A stretch of DNA of 64,000 nucleotides, taken from positions 15,296,822-15,360,821 of the forward strand of contig CAIIXF020000008.1 in the NCBI GenBank assembly GCA_903813345.2. Direction: 5' to 3'. The notes under the pieces are model-generated. The model did not search any database and was not told the origin of the DNA. It worked only from the letters and a program-made list of their open reading frames with translations. Position 1 is the first letter of the stretch; each line of letters begins with the position of its first letter. Source of the DNA: Owenia fusiformis. Its lineage: Eukaryota > Annelida > Polychaeta > Sabellida > Oweniidae. Below, in pieces: positions 23,001 to 33,634 of this stretch. The translations under genes and the position numbers were made by a program.

Positions 23001-23511
23001 TGAACTGCGTCTTTATCATCATAAGTCTGGCATCCTGAGACACCTCTGGATATACTAACTTGGACTGCTCAAGCAACTTAGAATAAAACGTCTTGGGTGT
23101 ATCAGACCCTAGTTGCATCTTAGTATATGTCTCCATTGCTGCTTTCCTTGTAGGCCGCACCTCAGTACCAATGGCAGCTGTCAGTGTCTTAAAATCTATA
23201 TCCTCATCTTCAGTTAATATCCTCTCATACTCTTTGAGAGGCTTGCCATCCAGAGTAGTACTTAGCATCACTATTTTGGTCTGTTCTGTCCAGTTATTGG
23301 CAGTTGCTACCCTGCAAAAGTGTTTCAGCCAGCTATCCCAGATTGTTGTCTTACAATCAAAATTCCTGGGAGTGACTGCTTTTCTGTATTCTCTAGTAGT
23401 ACTGTTCTGTTGTGCTGCTGGGGGCTGAACTACGGGGCCTGGTTCATCCCCCGCTGCAAGTGCCTCATTGGCACCACCTTCCCCATCTATGTCATTGGGC
23501 GGTTCTGCCAT
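20089..23511 (-). CDS. LTR element gag-protease-RT-RNase H polyprotein
   Basis: Start chosen at the first ATG of the frame (23511-23509, MAEPPND); the open frame extends to 23526 without one. Gag ends in two CCHC knuckles (CFHCGKPGHIARNC and CYNCQGIGHMAKAC). The aspartic protease shows WLIDTGAKISVID. The RT has LDATSGYHQV, MPFGLKGAPHTFQ and the catalytic YLDD. RNase H shows DTDAS, TERE and RTDHNPL. The frame stops at UAG 20089-20091, before integrase. Gag and pol share one frame. Two knuckles without a chromodomain fit several gypsy clades; I do not assign one. Confidence 0.93.
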   Translation of the reverse strand: MAEPPNDIDGEGGANEALAAGDEPGPVVQPPAAQQNSTTREYRKAVTPRNFDCKTTIWDSWLKHFCRVATANNWTEQTKIVMLSTTLDGKPLKEYERILTEDEDIDFKTLTAAIGTEVRPTRKAAMETYTKMQLGSDTPKTFYSKLLEQSKLVYPEVSQDARLMMIKTQFIQSIPSKLLEDMSKQSDVHSLDKEALLTLATRVWEATKQSKSEDQGSLIGAVGPPVVQQPDQVSQLREELLELKNLVVSSLKTQQSTSEPRQSNISCFHCGKPGHIARNCFTKQGTSSGVRCYNCQGIGHMAKACPSPSNRQRSNQSGTTDGKDSSSNRPVSGSSNNEVAEVKGSSGLMVTVGVGNREGEEQRPMQWLIDTGAKISVIDINTYKQHLEDIELRSQPESFTCVSADGTGIKVAGQVQLTITIGSRVLPLLTTVIQGSTKTALLGRDVLDQFDTWSVSKRNSVIRLDDESLKLNPISEDRNAVCKITLARDVILPGQSEAWMEARLPMRLNSLSGLFTPSTKLLSRKHVVAANGLCRADLLGKSVQVRVLNPETSPRRLYKGTHMGVFDTTTIGEYDAVPDPFGKDGNDVQINEMGATPLTSEILPKDPSMFLEALARWRADVHHLDSAQSDRLLHLLQDYRCVFSEDLNDLGKTDIMKHHIKLKEEKVIFRRQYRHSPKELEVIDQEVDRMLACGIIQPSMSPHSSPVLLVPKSSGKWRFCHDSRFLNNATEDQHYPLICIGDAIDHLSKARIFSTLDATSGYHQVKLDETSKPLTAFSTRKGHWEFNRMPFGLKGAPHTFQRLMSLIMQGLNYQEVLVYLDDIIVYSSFFDEHLESLQRVFNRLRQHGLKLQPLKCYFAQKAVKYLGYVVDADGVRPNEDAVKAIVEMPTPKTIEQMLRFLGKLNYYRRFIKGMADTAKPLYDSIKNSRLHKTKLLTLNADQLQAVETLKKTLASYQVMAYPCFDRDFLVDTDASANSVGACLSQQDGKGHERPVAFASSTLTKEQRNYSTTERECLATIYAVNQFRQFLYGKPFILRTDHNPLVWLRNIKEPKGRWARWLMLLEEFPYTIVYRKGSEHANADLLSRLEDESESKTMSKSVGIQVGEPAQINKCTTIDVAKQGQRELNDLAPQQLKLCPT

Positions 23512-23516
23512 ATTTA

Positions 23517-23525
23517 CTGCCACCA
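23517..23525 (-). other. Primer-binding site, tRNA-Leu-like
   Basis: One base inside the 5' LTR end the minus strand reads TGGTGGCAG. This is complementary to a tRNA 3' end CUGCCACCA, found in animal tRNA-Leu(AAG/UAG). Complementarity is only 9 nt by eye, so the primer assignment is tentative. Confidence 0.55.
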
Positions 23526-23526
23526 A

Positions 23527-24320
23527 TGTAATTACTCACAAATATAGGTAGTTTTAATATGGAAATATATTTTGAAACAATGTTAAAGTAACATATACAT
23601 CTATATTACATGTACAATAAAAGGGTGGTTATACCACAAACTCTCGAAGCGGTTAGTAATGAAACCAAATAAAGACCAGTAATGGTTACTCGCTACTTTT
23701 ACTAGTCTGTGACACTGGTTACCCAAATTATCTGAGATCCTAACTTAACCTTGTGGTACCACCAAATCAACTGAGTAATCCTAATCGCTCACAACGAATA
23801 CCCTATACTACCTACTGGATGTGGGAACACTGTGTTTCCATCTGAATTAACTAACTCACTAACTCTTCATTCTGCAAGTCTTAACACTTAACTATATTCT
23901 AATAACTCATGAACTAAAGTTAACCTATAATGGTTGCATACTTAAAATGCTATGAATACACATGAATGCATAAATACTACTAAGAGTTAAGTTTCCAGCT
24001 ATAATATCTTATTAAGACATAATGACCCATAAAATGTGCATATATCAGTCAGAATGTTGCTGATTCAATGTTAATAATCAGACAATGTATATTGGGACAC
24101 CCTGTAATGATATAAGCGATATTCTAATGTTTGCTGGTAACAGTTACTCTAATCGTCGCTCCGGTACAATGAAGGCTTTGATTTGTTAAACTACTTAACT
24201 CAGCACAATCCTACTCTATAGCAACTAATTGACTGCTCAATCTGGCCTTCTGTACAAATGGTCAAAGTTTATTGTACCACTCTATAATAACTCAAATATG
24301 TCGATCATTGAATCATATGT
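23527..24320 (-). repeat. 5' LTR, truncated
   Basis: Matches 16351-17144 nearly base for base, then stops at 24320 where unrelated sequence begins. About 960 bp, corresponding to the 5' (U3-side) part of the LTR, are missing. That part should hold the promoter and the ~159-bp tandem array. Confidence 0.9.
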
Positions 24321-24638
24321 AGGGTGGTTCTTAGTATGAAAATCTAGAACTGACTAATTTTTCGGCATTCTGGGTAAATCTAAGGTGGCCATTTTGAATT
24401 TTCCGTCCTCAAATTGTGTCAGTGAGTCTTGTCTACTCATTTTTAGGATAACCATTTGACGGGATGACCCATATAGGTGGGGACATTTTGTACACATTTG
24501 TGTTCTTGTAAAATTTGAAATTCTTTTAGGTGACTTGTCCTCTGAATTATTTATTGAGCTTCTGATCCCACTACAGCGAAAATAAGATAATGTGTATACA
24601 TCATTTTATTCTGAATTCTAGACACAGGCATACATCAA
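24321..24638 (+). promoter_or_regulatory. POLH upstream region / 5' UTR
   Basis: Only ~320 bp separate the truncated LTR from the POLH start codon, so the promoter or 5' UTR must be here or inside the LTR remnant, unless further 5' exons lie beyond. Part (about 24530-24590) resembles the arms of the hairpin repeat at 44.7 kb. No TATA box or initiator could be assigned. Confidence 0.4.
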
Positions 24639-27600
24639 ATGAGCTCCACAATGGCTCAACAGCGAGTGATTGCCCTGGTTGACATGGACTGTTTCTATGT
24701 GCAAGTTGAGCAGCGAAGAAACCCCTCTCTTAAAGGGAAACCGTGTGCTGTAGTGCAGTACAAAACATGGAAAGGCGGAGGGTAAGAGACAAGATCAAAA
24801 CATTCAACACAATCTGGAAATATTTTTACAAAAGTATAGAAAATTAGTTTAGTTAAAAACTACTTCCCTTCACACACAATGACATGTCTACACAAGCTCC
24901 TAGTTCTTGTTGGGGAATTATAAAGTGAGGGAATCAAACATTGGGGTGCAATACTTAGACCCATATGTTACATGTCAGGATGTCTATTTTATATAGGATA
25001 ATAGCTGTGGGGTATGAGGCCAGAGCATGTGGTGTGACAAGACAGATGAGGGGAGATGAGGCCAAGGAGAAGTGCCCAGCTATAGAGCTGGTCAGAGTAC
25101 CTGAGGTCAGAGGGAAAGCTGATCTCACCAGGTAAGGAATGATTATGAATTTAGTTAACAATTCTGTACAAGATGGCAAATTGAAATCTTCAAAAATATT
25201 GGTATTAAAGGGTTTAATGTAGGTATTTTGATGGAGGTTATTGCAGTGTTGTGAATTTATTGCAGATATAGTGATGCAGGTGCTGAGGTTATTGCAGTGT
25301 TGTGAATTTATTGCAGGTATAGTGATACAGCTGCTGAGGTTATTGCAGTGTTGTGAATTTATTGCAGGTATAGTGATGCAGGTGCTGAGGTTATTGCAGT
25401 GTTGTGAATTTATTGCAGATATAGTGATGCAGGTGCTGAGGTTATTGCAGTGTTGTAAATTTATTGCAGGTATATTGATGCAGGTGCTGAGGTTATTGCA
25501 GTGTTGTGAATTTATTGCAGGTATCGTAATGCAGGTGCTGAGGTTATTGCAGTGTTGTGAATTTATTGCAGGTATAGTGATGCAGGTGCTGAGGTTATTG
25601 CAGTGTTATGAATTTATTGCAGGTATAGTGATGCAGGTGCTGAGGTTATTGCAGTGTTGTGAATTTATTGCAGGTATAGTGATGCAAGTGCTGAGGTTAT
25701 TGCAGTGTTGTGAATTTATTGCAGATATTGTGATGCAGGTGCTGAGGTTATTGCAGTGTTGTGTATTTATTGCAGGTATCGTGATGCAGGTGCTGAGGTT
25801 ATTGCAGTGTTGTGAATTTATTGCAGGTAGTGTGATGCAGGTGCTGAGGTTATTGCAGTGTTGTGTATTTATTGCAGGTATCGTGATGCAGGTGCTGAGG
25901 TTATTGCAGTGTTGTGAATTTATTGCAGGTAGTGTGATGCAGGTGCTGAGGTTATTGCAGTGTTGTGAATTTATTGCAGATATAGTGATGCAGGTGCTGA
26001 GGTTATTGCAGTGTTGTGAATTTATTGCAGGTATAGTGATGCAAGTGCTGAGGTTATTGCAGTGTTGTGAATTTATTGCAGGTATCGTGATGCAGGTGCT
26101 GAGGTTATTGCAGTGTTGTGAATTTATTGCAGGTATCACGATGCAGGTGCTGAGGTTATTGCAGTGTTGTGAATTTATTGCAGGTATTGTGATGCAGGTG
26201 CTGAGGTTATTGCAGTGTTGTGAATTTATTGCAGGTATTGTGATGCAGGTGCTGAGGTTATTGCAGTGTTGTGAATTTATTGCAGGTATCACGATGCAGG
26301 TGCTCAGGTTATTGCAGTGTTGTGATTTTATTGCAGGTAGTGTGATGCAGGTGCTGAGGTTATTGCAGGTATCGTGATGCAGGTGCTGAGGTTATTGCAG
26401 TGTTGTGATTTTATTGCAGGTAGTGTGATGCAGGTGCTGAGGTTATTGCAGTGTTGTGAATTTATTGCAGGTATCATGATGCAGGTGCTGAGGTTATTGC
26501 AGTGTTGTGAATTTATTGCAGGTATCTTGATGCAGGTGCTGAGGTTATTGCAGTGTTGTGAATTTATTACAGGTATCGTGATGCAGGTGCTGAGGTTATT
26601 GCAGTGTTGTGATTTTATTGCAGGTATAGTGATGCAGGTGCTGAGGTTATTGCAGTGTTGTGATTTTATTGCAGGTATCGTGATGCAGGTGCTGAGGTTA
26701 TTGCAGTATTGTGAATTTATTGCAGGTGTAGTGATGCAGGTGCTGAGGTTATTGCAGTATTGTGAATTTATTGCAGGTATCGTGATGCAGGTGCTGAGGT
26801 TATTGCAGTGTTGTATATTTATTGCAGATATCGTGATGCAGGTGCTGAGGTTATTGCAGTTTTGTGTAGATTCAGTGATTGTGTGGAGCGTGCAAGTGTG
26901 GATGAGGCATATATTGACCTAACTGAGGAAGTACAAAAGCGTCTTAATACAGCAGGTGTGTAGAATTCTACCAAAACATAAAATAAGGCAGCTGACATTT
27001 TTCTAATCATAATTTCATTAAAAAGAAATTAGGGTAATAAACAAGTTTTATGTACAAATGCAGTCAGTGACTCTCATAATTGATTGCTTTCTTGAATATT
27101 TCAATGACAAAAGTATTAAAAACAATGGGGTAAAACGCTCCAAAGGGAGCATGGGTCAAAATGGTTATGAAGCAATAAAATAACACATTCATTCAAGCAA
27201 GCTATTTCTAAGTGTGACCAATTTCAAGCCACGATTGACCGTTCATGAGCAATTATACCTCCATAAAATCATCATGATTGTATGTTTTAATCCATTCCGT
27301 GCAGTCAGATGTTAACGTTTTTAGAGAGAACATATAATGCAGTGAGTTTATGTGTATAGAATAATTGCATGAAAAATACCATGTTGTAGGTAATGATTCT
27401 GTGACTCTAGACAAGTTGCCCTGCACACATGTCACTGGATTTGAGGATGCTGAAACCACTGATAAAGAAACAAGTAAGTACAGGGTGACAGAAAAAATGC
27501 CATCCACCAACTTAGGAAAAACCTTCACAAAAATAAAAGAATCTTCATGATTTTGTATGTGTAGGCAGAGTGTTCAGTGCCTGAAAGATAGGTATGCTTG

Positions 27601-30600
27601 CATAGCATTAATTAGGAAGTATTTCGAAGTTAGTGGGTGGCATTTTTATGTCACCCTGTATTACAAAACCAAGAAGACATTATTTGTACATTATTTCAGC
27701 TCATGTTTCTGAATAGAAACCTCTTTTTAATGTGTTACAGTCATTTCAATCAGGTGGTGTTCCACTCAAATCTAAATTCTTTAAAAAAACAACATTGAAG
27801 GCATTATGAACTGCTTGGAAGTTTAAGTTGCAATTTTAATGTTTTAGAGCGACAAAATGGTTTGAATGCCTGGACTGAGTCAATATACCATTCCACAGAT
27901 GATGTTGAAGATCATTCAAGAGATCAGTAAGTACAAATATGATATCTTAGGATTGATAAAGATCTATTCCTTTAAAATTCTTTTGGTAGATTATAATTTC
28001 ACCCCATGCAGAATTTGCAGAGATTACACTAAAATATTTTAAACAGTTTTCTGAATAGATGAATAACTAATGAATATGTTTCACCAGATTGTTTGCAGTG
28101 ATGAGGTGTGTTTGCTATACTCATTTTGAATGATATTTTAGGATATCATTGAGTTACATAGTTAGTCCTCTATTTTGGACTATTACAGCATATTAAAGTA
28201 ATGATGCTTTAGATATTTAGACATGTTTGCTTAAAGATTCTCGCAATCTTTATCCAATCAGCGTTTGCGAGTGTGTCGGCTCACGTATAAAAGGCGAATC
28301 CAACTCAAATCCATGCAGGGGTGTATGAGGTACTCGAATAGGAAAGAGCTCGTGAAATCTGAATTTATATGCACATGGTCAATGTTTACACATGTTTGGA
28401 GTTATTGAAGAAAATGTAATATGGGTGTGGTTCCGAATTTGAAGTCATTGCTGGAAAATATGATTTTAATACGTGAAATTATATCTATAAATATAGCACT
28501 AAAAATAACAGTATACATGAAGTACATGTATGATTGTGTTTAGAAATGTTTGAAACCCTTACGGAAAATTCTGTCTGCATTTTGTCACCATTGCTCTTTC
28601 TTCCCGCATTCTAGTGCTGTTTGAATGAATATATTAATTAAAGTATTTCTAACTAAAACATATCACTTTTTTTATAAACCACAAACATTTAGATCATAAA
28701 AAAAGTATTCAATACTTGAGTGAGCATGATATGCAAGGGTTACTAAGTTGACACAGTAAATTACCACTGATATTGTGTTAGTCCATGCACACAGCGTACA
28801 CCCCTCACTTTCATAGTGAAGTGACTAATTGGTTTATGTTTACGTTTTAATGTGTTTTGGGTTCCTTGTTACAGCAAGGGGGGCCAGTAAAGTAGACTAA
28901 CATGTTTGCATGGCAAATTTTGATCGAATATGTGAGACACTTTAAAGTAATACTATATCTTCATAGCAGCTCAAATCAAAATGGCAACAATTGCTGTTGA
29001 ATTTATTTGGTGGGATTTGCTACTTGGCGGATTTGCTAGGTTTCTAGTTTGAATATTGTAATTTATCTGGGATTCTGATGGGAACCTTGGACTGCCTCCA
29101 TACAAATAGAATAGAATAGTAATAGTAAAAAGTAGAATATAATATATGTATATATAATTATAAGCCATATTTTGCTCTGTAGAATGCTGACAATTGGTGC
29201 TGTAATTGCTGAAGAGATGAGGGCAGCTGTTTTCAGAGACACTGGCTTCCACTGTTCAGCAGGCATAGCTCATAATAAGGTAACATCTTGAGATTCGAGC
29301 TAAGAGTGTCAACCCAATATTCAGCTCTCAATCAGTCAATGACGTAACTTACTCAAGCCACTCTATTGAAGATTAACATTTTGTTATCATTACAAGTAAT
29401 CTAGAATTAAAAATTGTAAACGGTTAAGCATGTGTCATGTTGCATCGGTCAATTAATCAATGCTCAGTAAGTCCAGACCCCTAAACATATCCTTCTCTTG
29501 GGGTACTCCTTACAAAAATCTTGAGTTCTGTATTTTTTTCTAGATGCTTGCAAAGTTGGCGTGTGGTCTTAATAAGCCCAGGAAACAGACCATTCTTCCC
29601 CACTCATCAGTGAACCAGCTCTTCCAGACACTGTCTATTACAAAGTTGTGAGTTTCTTTATGAGAAAACAATGAGACTAATCTGAAGGCATTTAGTTCAG
29701 TTATTGTGTGTGATTGTGGGGAGGCATCAAAACTAAATAAATCTAGTTAGGGGAGGGGGTTCAAAGCCATTTCAGTTTGCTATCCGACAAATTTTAATTT
29801 TGTAGCAGCTTTGACTCGGAATAGCTTGGAATGGTTTAAAATTAAAGATATTACCTGATGCTTTCTTCGTCGAGATCATTCCAATGGATTCTGTTCTATC
29901 AATAGTTGTTAAAAGCTGCAAATTACGATAGGAATTAACAAAAACTAGATCATTTTCAAATTCTCAAACCGGAAGTCAGTGATCAACTTTCATGGTATTT
30001 AGTTTTGGGGGTAGCGGGGGTCAAAGTCAAAACTAGATTTATTTAATTTCAGATCCGACATCGAACTTTTGATGCCTCCCCTGAAAGACTAAAAGTGTTC
30101 CAAGATAAAAGTTGCCAAACTTAAGGTTATAATATATTACTATATATCTAGCGTGTATTAATTCTAGACATCCCAATTTCTTGTTAATATGTTTCTCCCA
30201 TTGCAACAACATCAAGGGTTGTGCTTACAAAGATATAGTCCATCTTTAATGAAAACTCCATTGTGTTGCAGACGTAGTCTTGGTGGTAAGCTAGGGGAGC
30301 AATTGCAGGAGCAGCTTGGAGTAGAAAAAGTGGCTGATCTTTGCAAATATAGTGAACAACAACTGCAGCAGATATTTGGAGACAAGACAGGTATTTTATG
30401 AAAAATAGTATTTTTAGTGCTTTTTGTGGATTAATATACTTGTGATGATGCACTGTGTAGATAATTACTAGAGTGCTGGCAAAATGAATATCTTCAAATG
30501 TGAAAAAAAATATGATTTCATTAAATGAAGTGTAATTTCCTCATACTATTAAAAACACCCCAGAATCAGATTCTATGTAATTTTTATCCTGATACAATAT

Positions 30601-33600
30601 GTAATTGATAAAATTTTGAAATTTAATGTGAAAGAAAACATGTTTTTTAAGAAACCTGTCTTTACATTACATGTCACTCCCCCTGCTCCTACCCAACAAC
30701 TATTGATGTGCTCTTATTTATACTTATTTATTTATTTGCGCTATTATTATATTCAATTTATGTTTATCAAGCAGTATATACACCTATTTTAGGTGTCCTC
30801 TGTAAGTAATTTGTATTTTGATTTATTGTTATATGAAGGAAATAAGAAATAAATAAATAAAAAAAAACATAGTTTGATATAGGTTTCCCATATTCTTGAC
30901 AAGACATGTTTTAATCATTTCAGGTACTATCCTGTATGGCATGTGTAGAGGTGAAGAGCATGAACCAGTTACAGCCAGGCTACTGCCAAAGTCTGTAGGC
31001 TGTGGGAAGAACTTTAGAGGTAGAGAGATGTTGGATACAAGAACTAAGGTAAAATTAACATTATGTTAGCATAAAAAAAATCTATGTTAATCAGATTTAT
31101 ATCAATGCTTTTTACAGCAACAAAAGCTTAAATGATTTTATCACTCTCTGAATGCTTGATTAGTATTACATGAATGACAAATAAATTCCTGTGTTGACAA
31201 ATCATGCCAATGAAAAACTTTTTCAAAGAATTCATTTTCAAAAAATGCATATTTGTCATAGAATTCATGAATCTTGAATTAAACGTACAAGGTGTCAAAT
31301 AAGTCTTTTTGTAAAGGTGAGAGACTGTTTTGCAATTGTAAAGAGACTTTATGGATACCCTGTATATTCTATACCCTGTTTATTTTATTTTTAGGTAAAA
31401 CACTGGATTCATTCTTTAGCAGAAGAAGTGACTGAACGCTTAGAAAAGGATAAACTGATGAACAAACGAGTGGCGAAGAATATGACTATCGGTGTAGGGC
31501 AGCTAACTAAACCTAGCACAACACATTCCAGCAGATCTTGTACTATTGTGCGTTATGATGCACAGAAAATTGGTGATGACGCATTTGCTGTTTTACAGAA
31601 ATTTAACACTGCAGGGGGTCACCAGGAAGCTTGGTAAATAACTATAACTATGAATGTACTATTTTGTCACCACCAAAATGTCGTGACATATTGTTATGGT
31701 CTCCATTTTATTAAGATTTGGCCTTTCAAGGTAAAAAAAGGTTAAAAAAGGTCTTTTTTCAACTTGCTTGAAATTGACCAATTTTTTTCAAAATCATCTA
31801 CAAGTTTTCAGAAGTTCAAATCTGTTCTAGAATTAAGATTTGACCTTCAATGACCTTTTCAAGGTCAAAAAAGGTTAAAAAATGTATTTTTCAACCTGCT
31901 TCAAATTGACCAATTTTTTTTTCAAAATCATCTACAAGTTCTCAAAATCTGAATAAAAATTTGACCTTCAATGACATTTTCAAGGTTGACCTTCAATGAC
32001 CTTCTCAAGTTCAAAAAGGTTTTTTTTCAACTTGCTTCAGATTGACCAATATTATTTTCAAAATCGTCTTCAAGTTCTCAGAAGTTCAAATCTGACTTTA
32101 GATTTGAGATTTTACCTTCAATGACCTTCTCAGGGTCAAAAAACTTCTCAGAAATCCAAATCTGACTTAAGTTTGAACTAATAATACTAGTATTGTGAGA
32201 AACTAGGTGGTGACATTTTGTCATGTTAATGCCTTGTATTGCCTGTTGTCATGAATAAAGTGCTAGATAAAGTACAATATATCTTGAAGCAGATTGGTGG
32301 GCCCAGAGCTATTGGCTTGTAAAACTAGATTGTAGAAGCTACCGTGTGACACAAAAGAACCAGAGCACTGCAGTCCTCTAAATCTGGAATAACTTTCAAT
32401 TATAATCAAACAATCATGATGTATTCATATTCTTTTCAATGTTTATTAATTCAAAAGTTCAAAACTATATCTTTGGTTTTACAGGGTACCAGCAATCGTG
32501 AACCTTTCCATATCTGCTGGAAAATTCCAAGATGAAGGGACAAGCCAGAAAATTAAGAACTTCTTTAGCCAATCAGCTTCATCCCCTGTATTTACCTCGA
32601 CTCAATCACCTGATGCCAGCCAATCAGCATCTTCATTTGCATTCACATCTACGCCAGCAACGCAGACACCTGTACGACCTAAACAAAATGTAAAAGCTAA
32701 ACCAACGGGAATTGCCAAGTTTTTTTCATCCAAAGTGAATACTTCAATATTCCAAGAAAATCCAAACGATTCTAGTGTTCAATCAAAAGTACTAGAAAGC
32801 AATGAAAGAAACGTTCCTTTCAGTGAATGCGAATCAACACAAGCATTGACAAATTCCGATTTGACTGTTAATGTAGACAGTGCTAAATCAACGACAATGT
32901 TACAATCAGATACATTTACTCATCTTAATGCCGTCAACACAAAGGATGACGAGATCATCAAAGACGTACCGACGACTTCAACCAAATCATTTTTCAAAAC
33001 ATACATGCAAAGGAACAATATTAACATGGGAAATGAAAATGAAAAAGTGGACAGTTTTAAAAACAGTAGATCTGGTGTTGTTAGTGACATTACTGGAGAA
33101 GACAGTGATACTGTAATTAACAAGACTGTATTTAGTGAAGATACCAATGAGAGCACTGCTGGCAGTGTTCAACATGTTATTATTGATGATAATGTTGAAT
33201 CAGATAGCTGTAACAACAGTTTAGTGGATAATGAACCCTACTTATTAATTGCAGATAATAGGGTGAATGGCTTAACACGTGAAGAAAATAGACCACCCAC
33301 TGTGAATAATTCAAATGCTATAATTGATGATCAATCAGTTAGTATTGCACCAATTATTGATACTAATTGTAGTGATTCAGCGAATGAAGCAAGCGATTAT
33401 TCGCGATGTGAGAAATGTAATGAGATGGTTTCTGCCTGGGACTTGCCTGAACATTTGGACTTCCATTATGCCCTTGAATTACAAAATCAGCCCCACAGTG
33501 GTGCTACTGTTCAAACAGCGCCATCTGTGAAGAGAAAGAGTACTAGTCAGTCTAAAAGAGGCAGAAAGAAATCAAAGTTGAATAATGATAGTTCAAATAT

Positions 33601-33634
33601 GCAAACATTGGATACATTTTTTTCTAAGAATTAA
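24639..33634 (+). CDS. POLH: DNA polymerase eta (translesion Y-family polymerase), complete, 11 coding exons
   Basis: Nuclear polymerase that copies past UV dimers. Exons: 24639-24781, 24997-25131, 26828-26955, 27390-27473, 27848-27926, 29183-29279, 29544-29647, 30272-30390, 30924-31048, 31395-31633, 32485-33634. All phases join to give 2403 nt, 800 residues. Catalytic residues: D15 (LVDMDCF), D118 and E119 (ASVDEAY). The palm and finger blocks YKTWKGGG, TGFHCSAGIAHNK and LACGLNKP match eta rather than kappa or iota. The C-terminus has FF motifs (KNFF, AKFF, KSFF), a UBZ finger (C726, C729, H741, H745, D743) and a terminal PIP box MQTLDTFF, as in human eta. The start is the first ATG of the frame; another Met follows four codons later. 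Intron 2 is filled by a minisatellite copied from the exon 3 acceptor. Confidence 0.96.
25225..26827 (+). repeat. 51-bp minisatellite made from the POLH exon 3 splice acceptor and exon start
   Basis: About 31 tandem units of 51 bp, plus a partial first unit, end at the true exon 3. Each unit has TTTATTGCAG, then the first ~36 nt of exon 3 (coding YRDAGAEVIAVL), then TGTTGTGAAT leading into the next acceptor. The final copy continues into real exon 3 instead (26828). One unit near 26343-26375 is 18 bp short. In the polymerase frame every unit ends in TGA. Because 51 is divisible by 3, other frames stay open over long distances without being genes. Confidence 0.97.
29718..30081. mobile_element. 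MITE-like element in POLH intron 7
   Basis: 15-bp terminal inverted repeats GGGGAGGCATCAAAA (29718) and complement (30067-30081). A subterminal TAAATAAATCTAGTT block is inverted too. Non-coding interior. Confidence 0.7.
31664..32246 (-). repeat. Dispersed repeat (GGCATTAACATG family) in POLH intron 10
   Basis: In reverse orientation the ends read GGCATTAACATGACAAAATG and GGTGGTGACAAAA, as in copies at 36.5, 54.5 and 57.8 kb. The middle (about 31730-32170) is a degenerate ~100-bp tandem array built on TTGACCTTCAATGACCTT, related to sequence at 48.95-49.25 kb. Confidence 0.6.

Larger units (their letters stand above)
16351..24320 (-). mobile_element. Ty3/gypsy-type LTR retrotransposon with truncated 5' LTR
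   Basis: Minus-strand element. The complete 3' LTR is 16351-18106, the polypurine tract 18107-18120, pol 18400-23511, the primer-binding site 23517-23525, and the truncated 5' LTR 23527-24320. Domain order gag-PR-RT-RH-IN is that of Ty3/gypsy. No chromodomain or env was seen. The two LTRs differ at about eight positions over the ~790 shared bases by eye, so the insertion is young. No target duplication can be read because the upstream end of the element is missing. Confidence 0.93.

Noticed and set aside
20067-23526. Alternative starts at 23526 (TTG) and 20067 (GTG) for the two LTR-element frames
   Set aside because: These are non-ATG codons at open-frame edges. The first ATG (23511) is a better gag start and the integrase part is more likely made from the upstream frame.
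25241-26377. 378-codon open frame of 17-residue repeats (and a 228-codon antisense one)
   Set aside because: It is a by-product of a 51-bp minisatellite whose unit is a multiple of three. The array lies in POLH intron 2 and the frame is not that of the polymerase.
25225-26827. CRISPR-like regular array
   Set aside because: Units are head-to-tail with no unique spacers, in a eukaryotic intron.
32880-33175. Open frames overlapping POLH exon 11 in other frames and strand
   Set aside because: Shadows of the exon 11 coding sequence, whose frame is fixed by splice phase and the UBZ and PIP motifs.
24639-33634. Assignment as DNA polymerase kappa, iota or Rev1
   Set aside because: The YKTWKGGG block, the UBZ C2H2 finger and the C-terminal MQTLxxFF PIP box are eta features. 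No BRCT or kappa-type UBZ4 pair is present.
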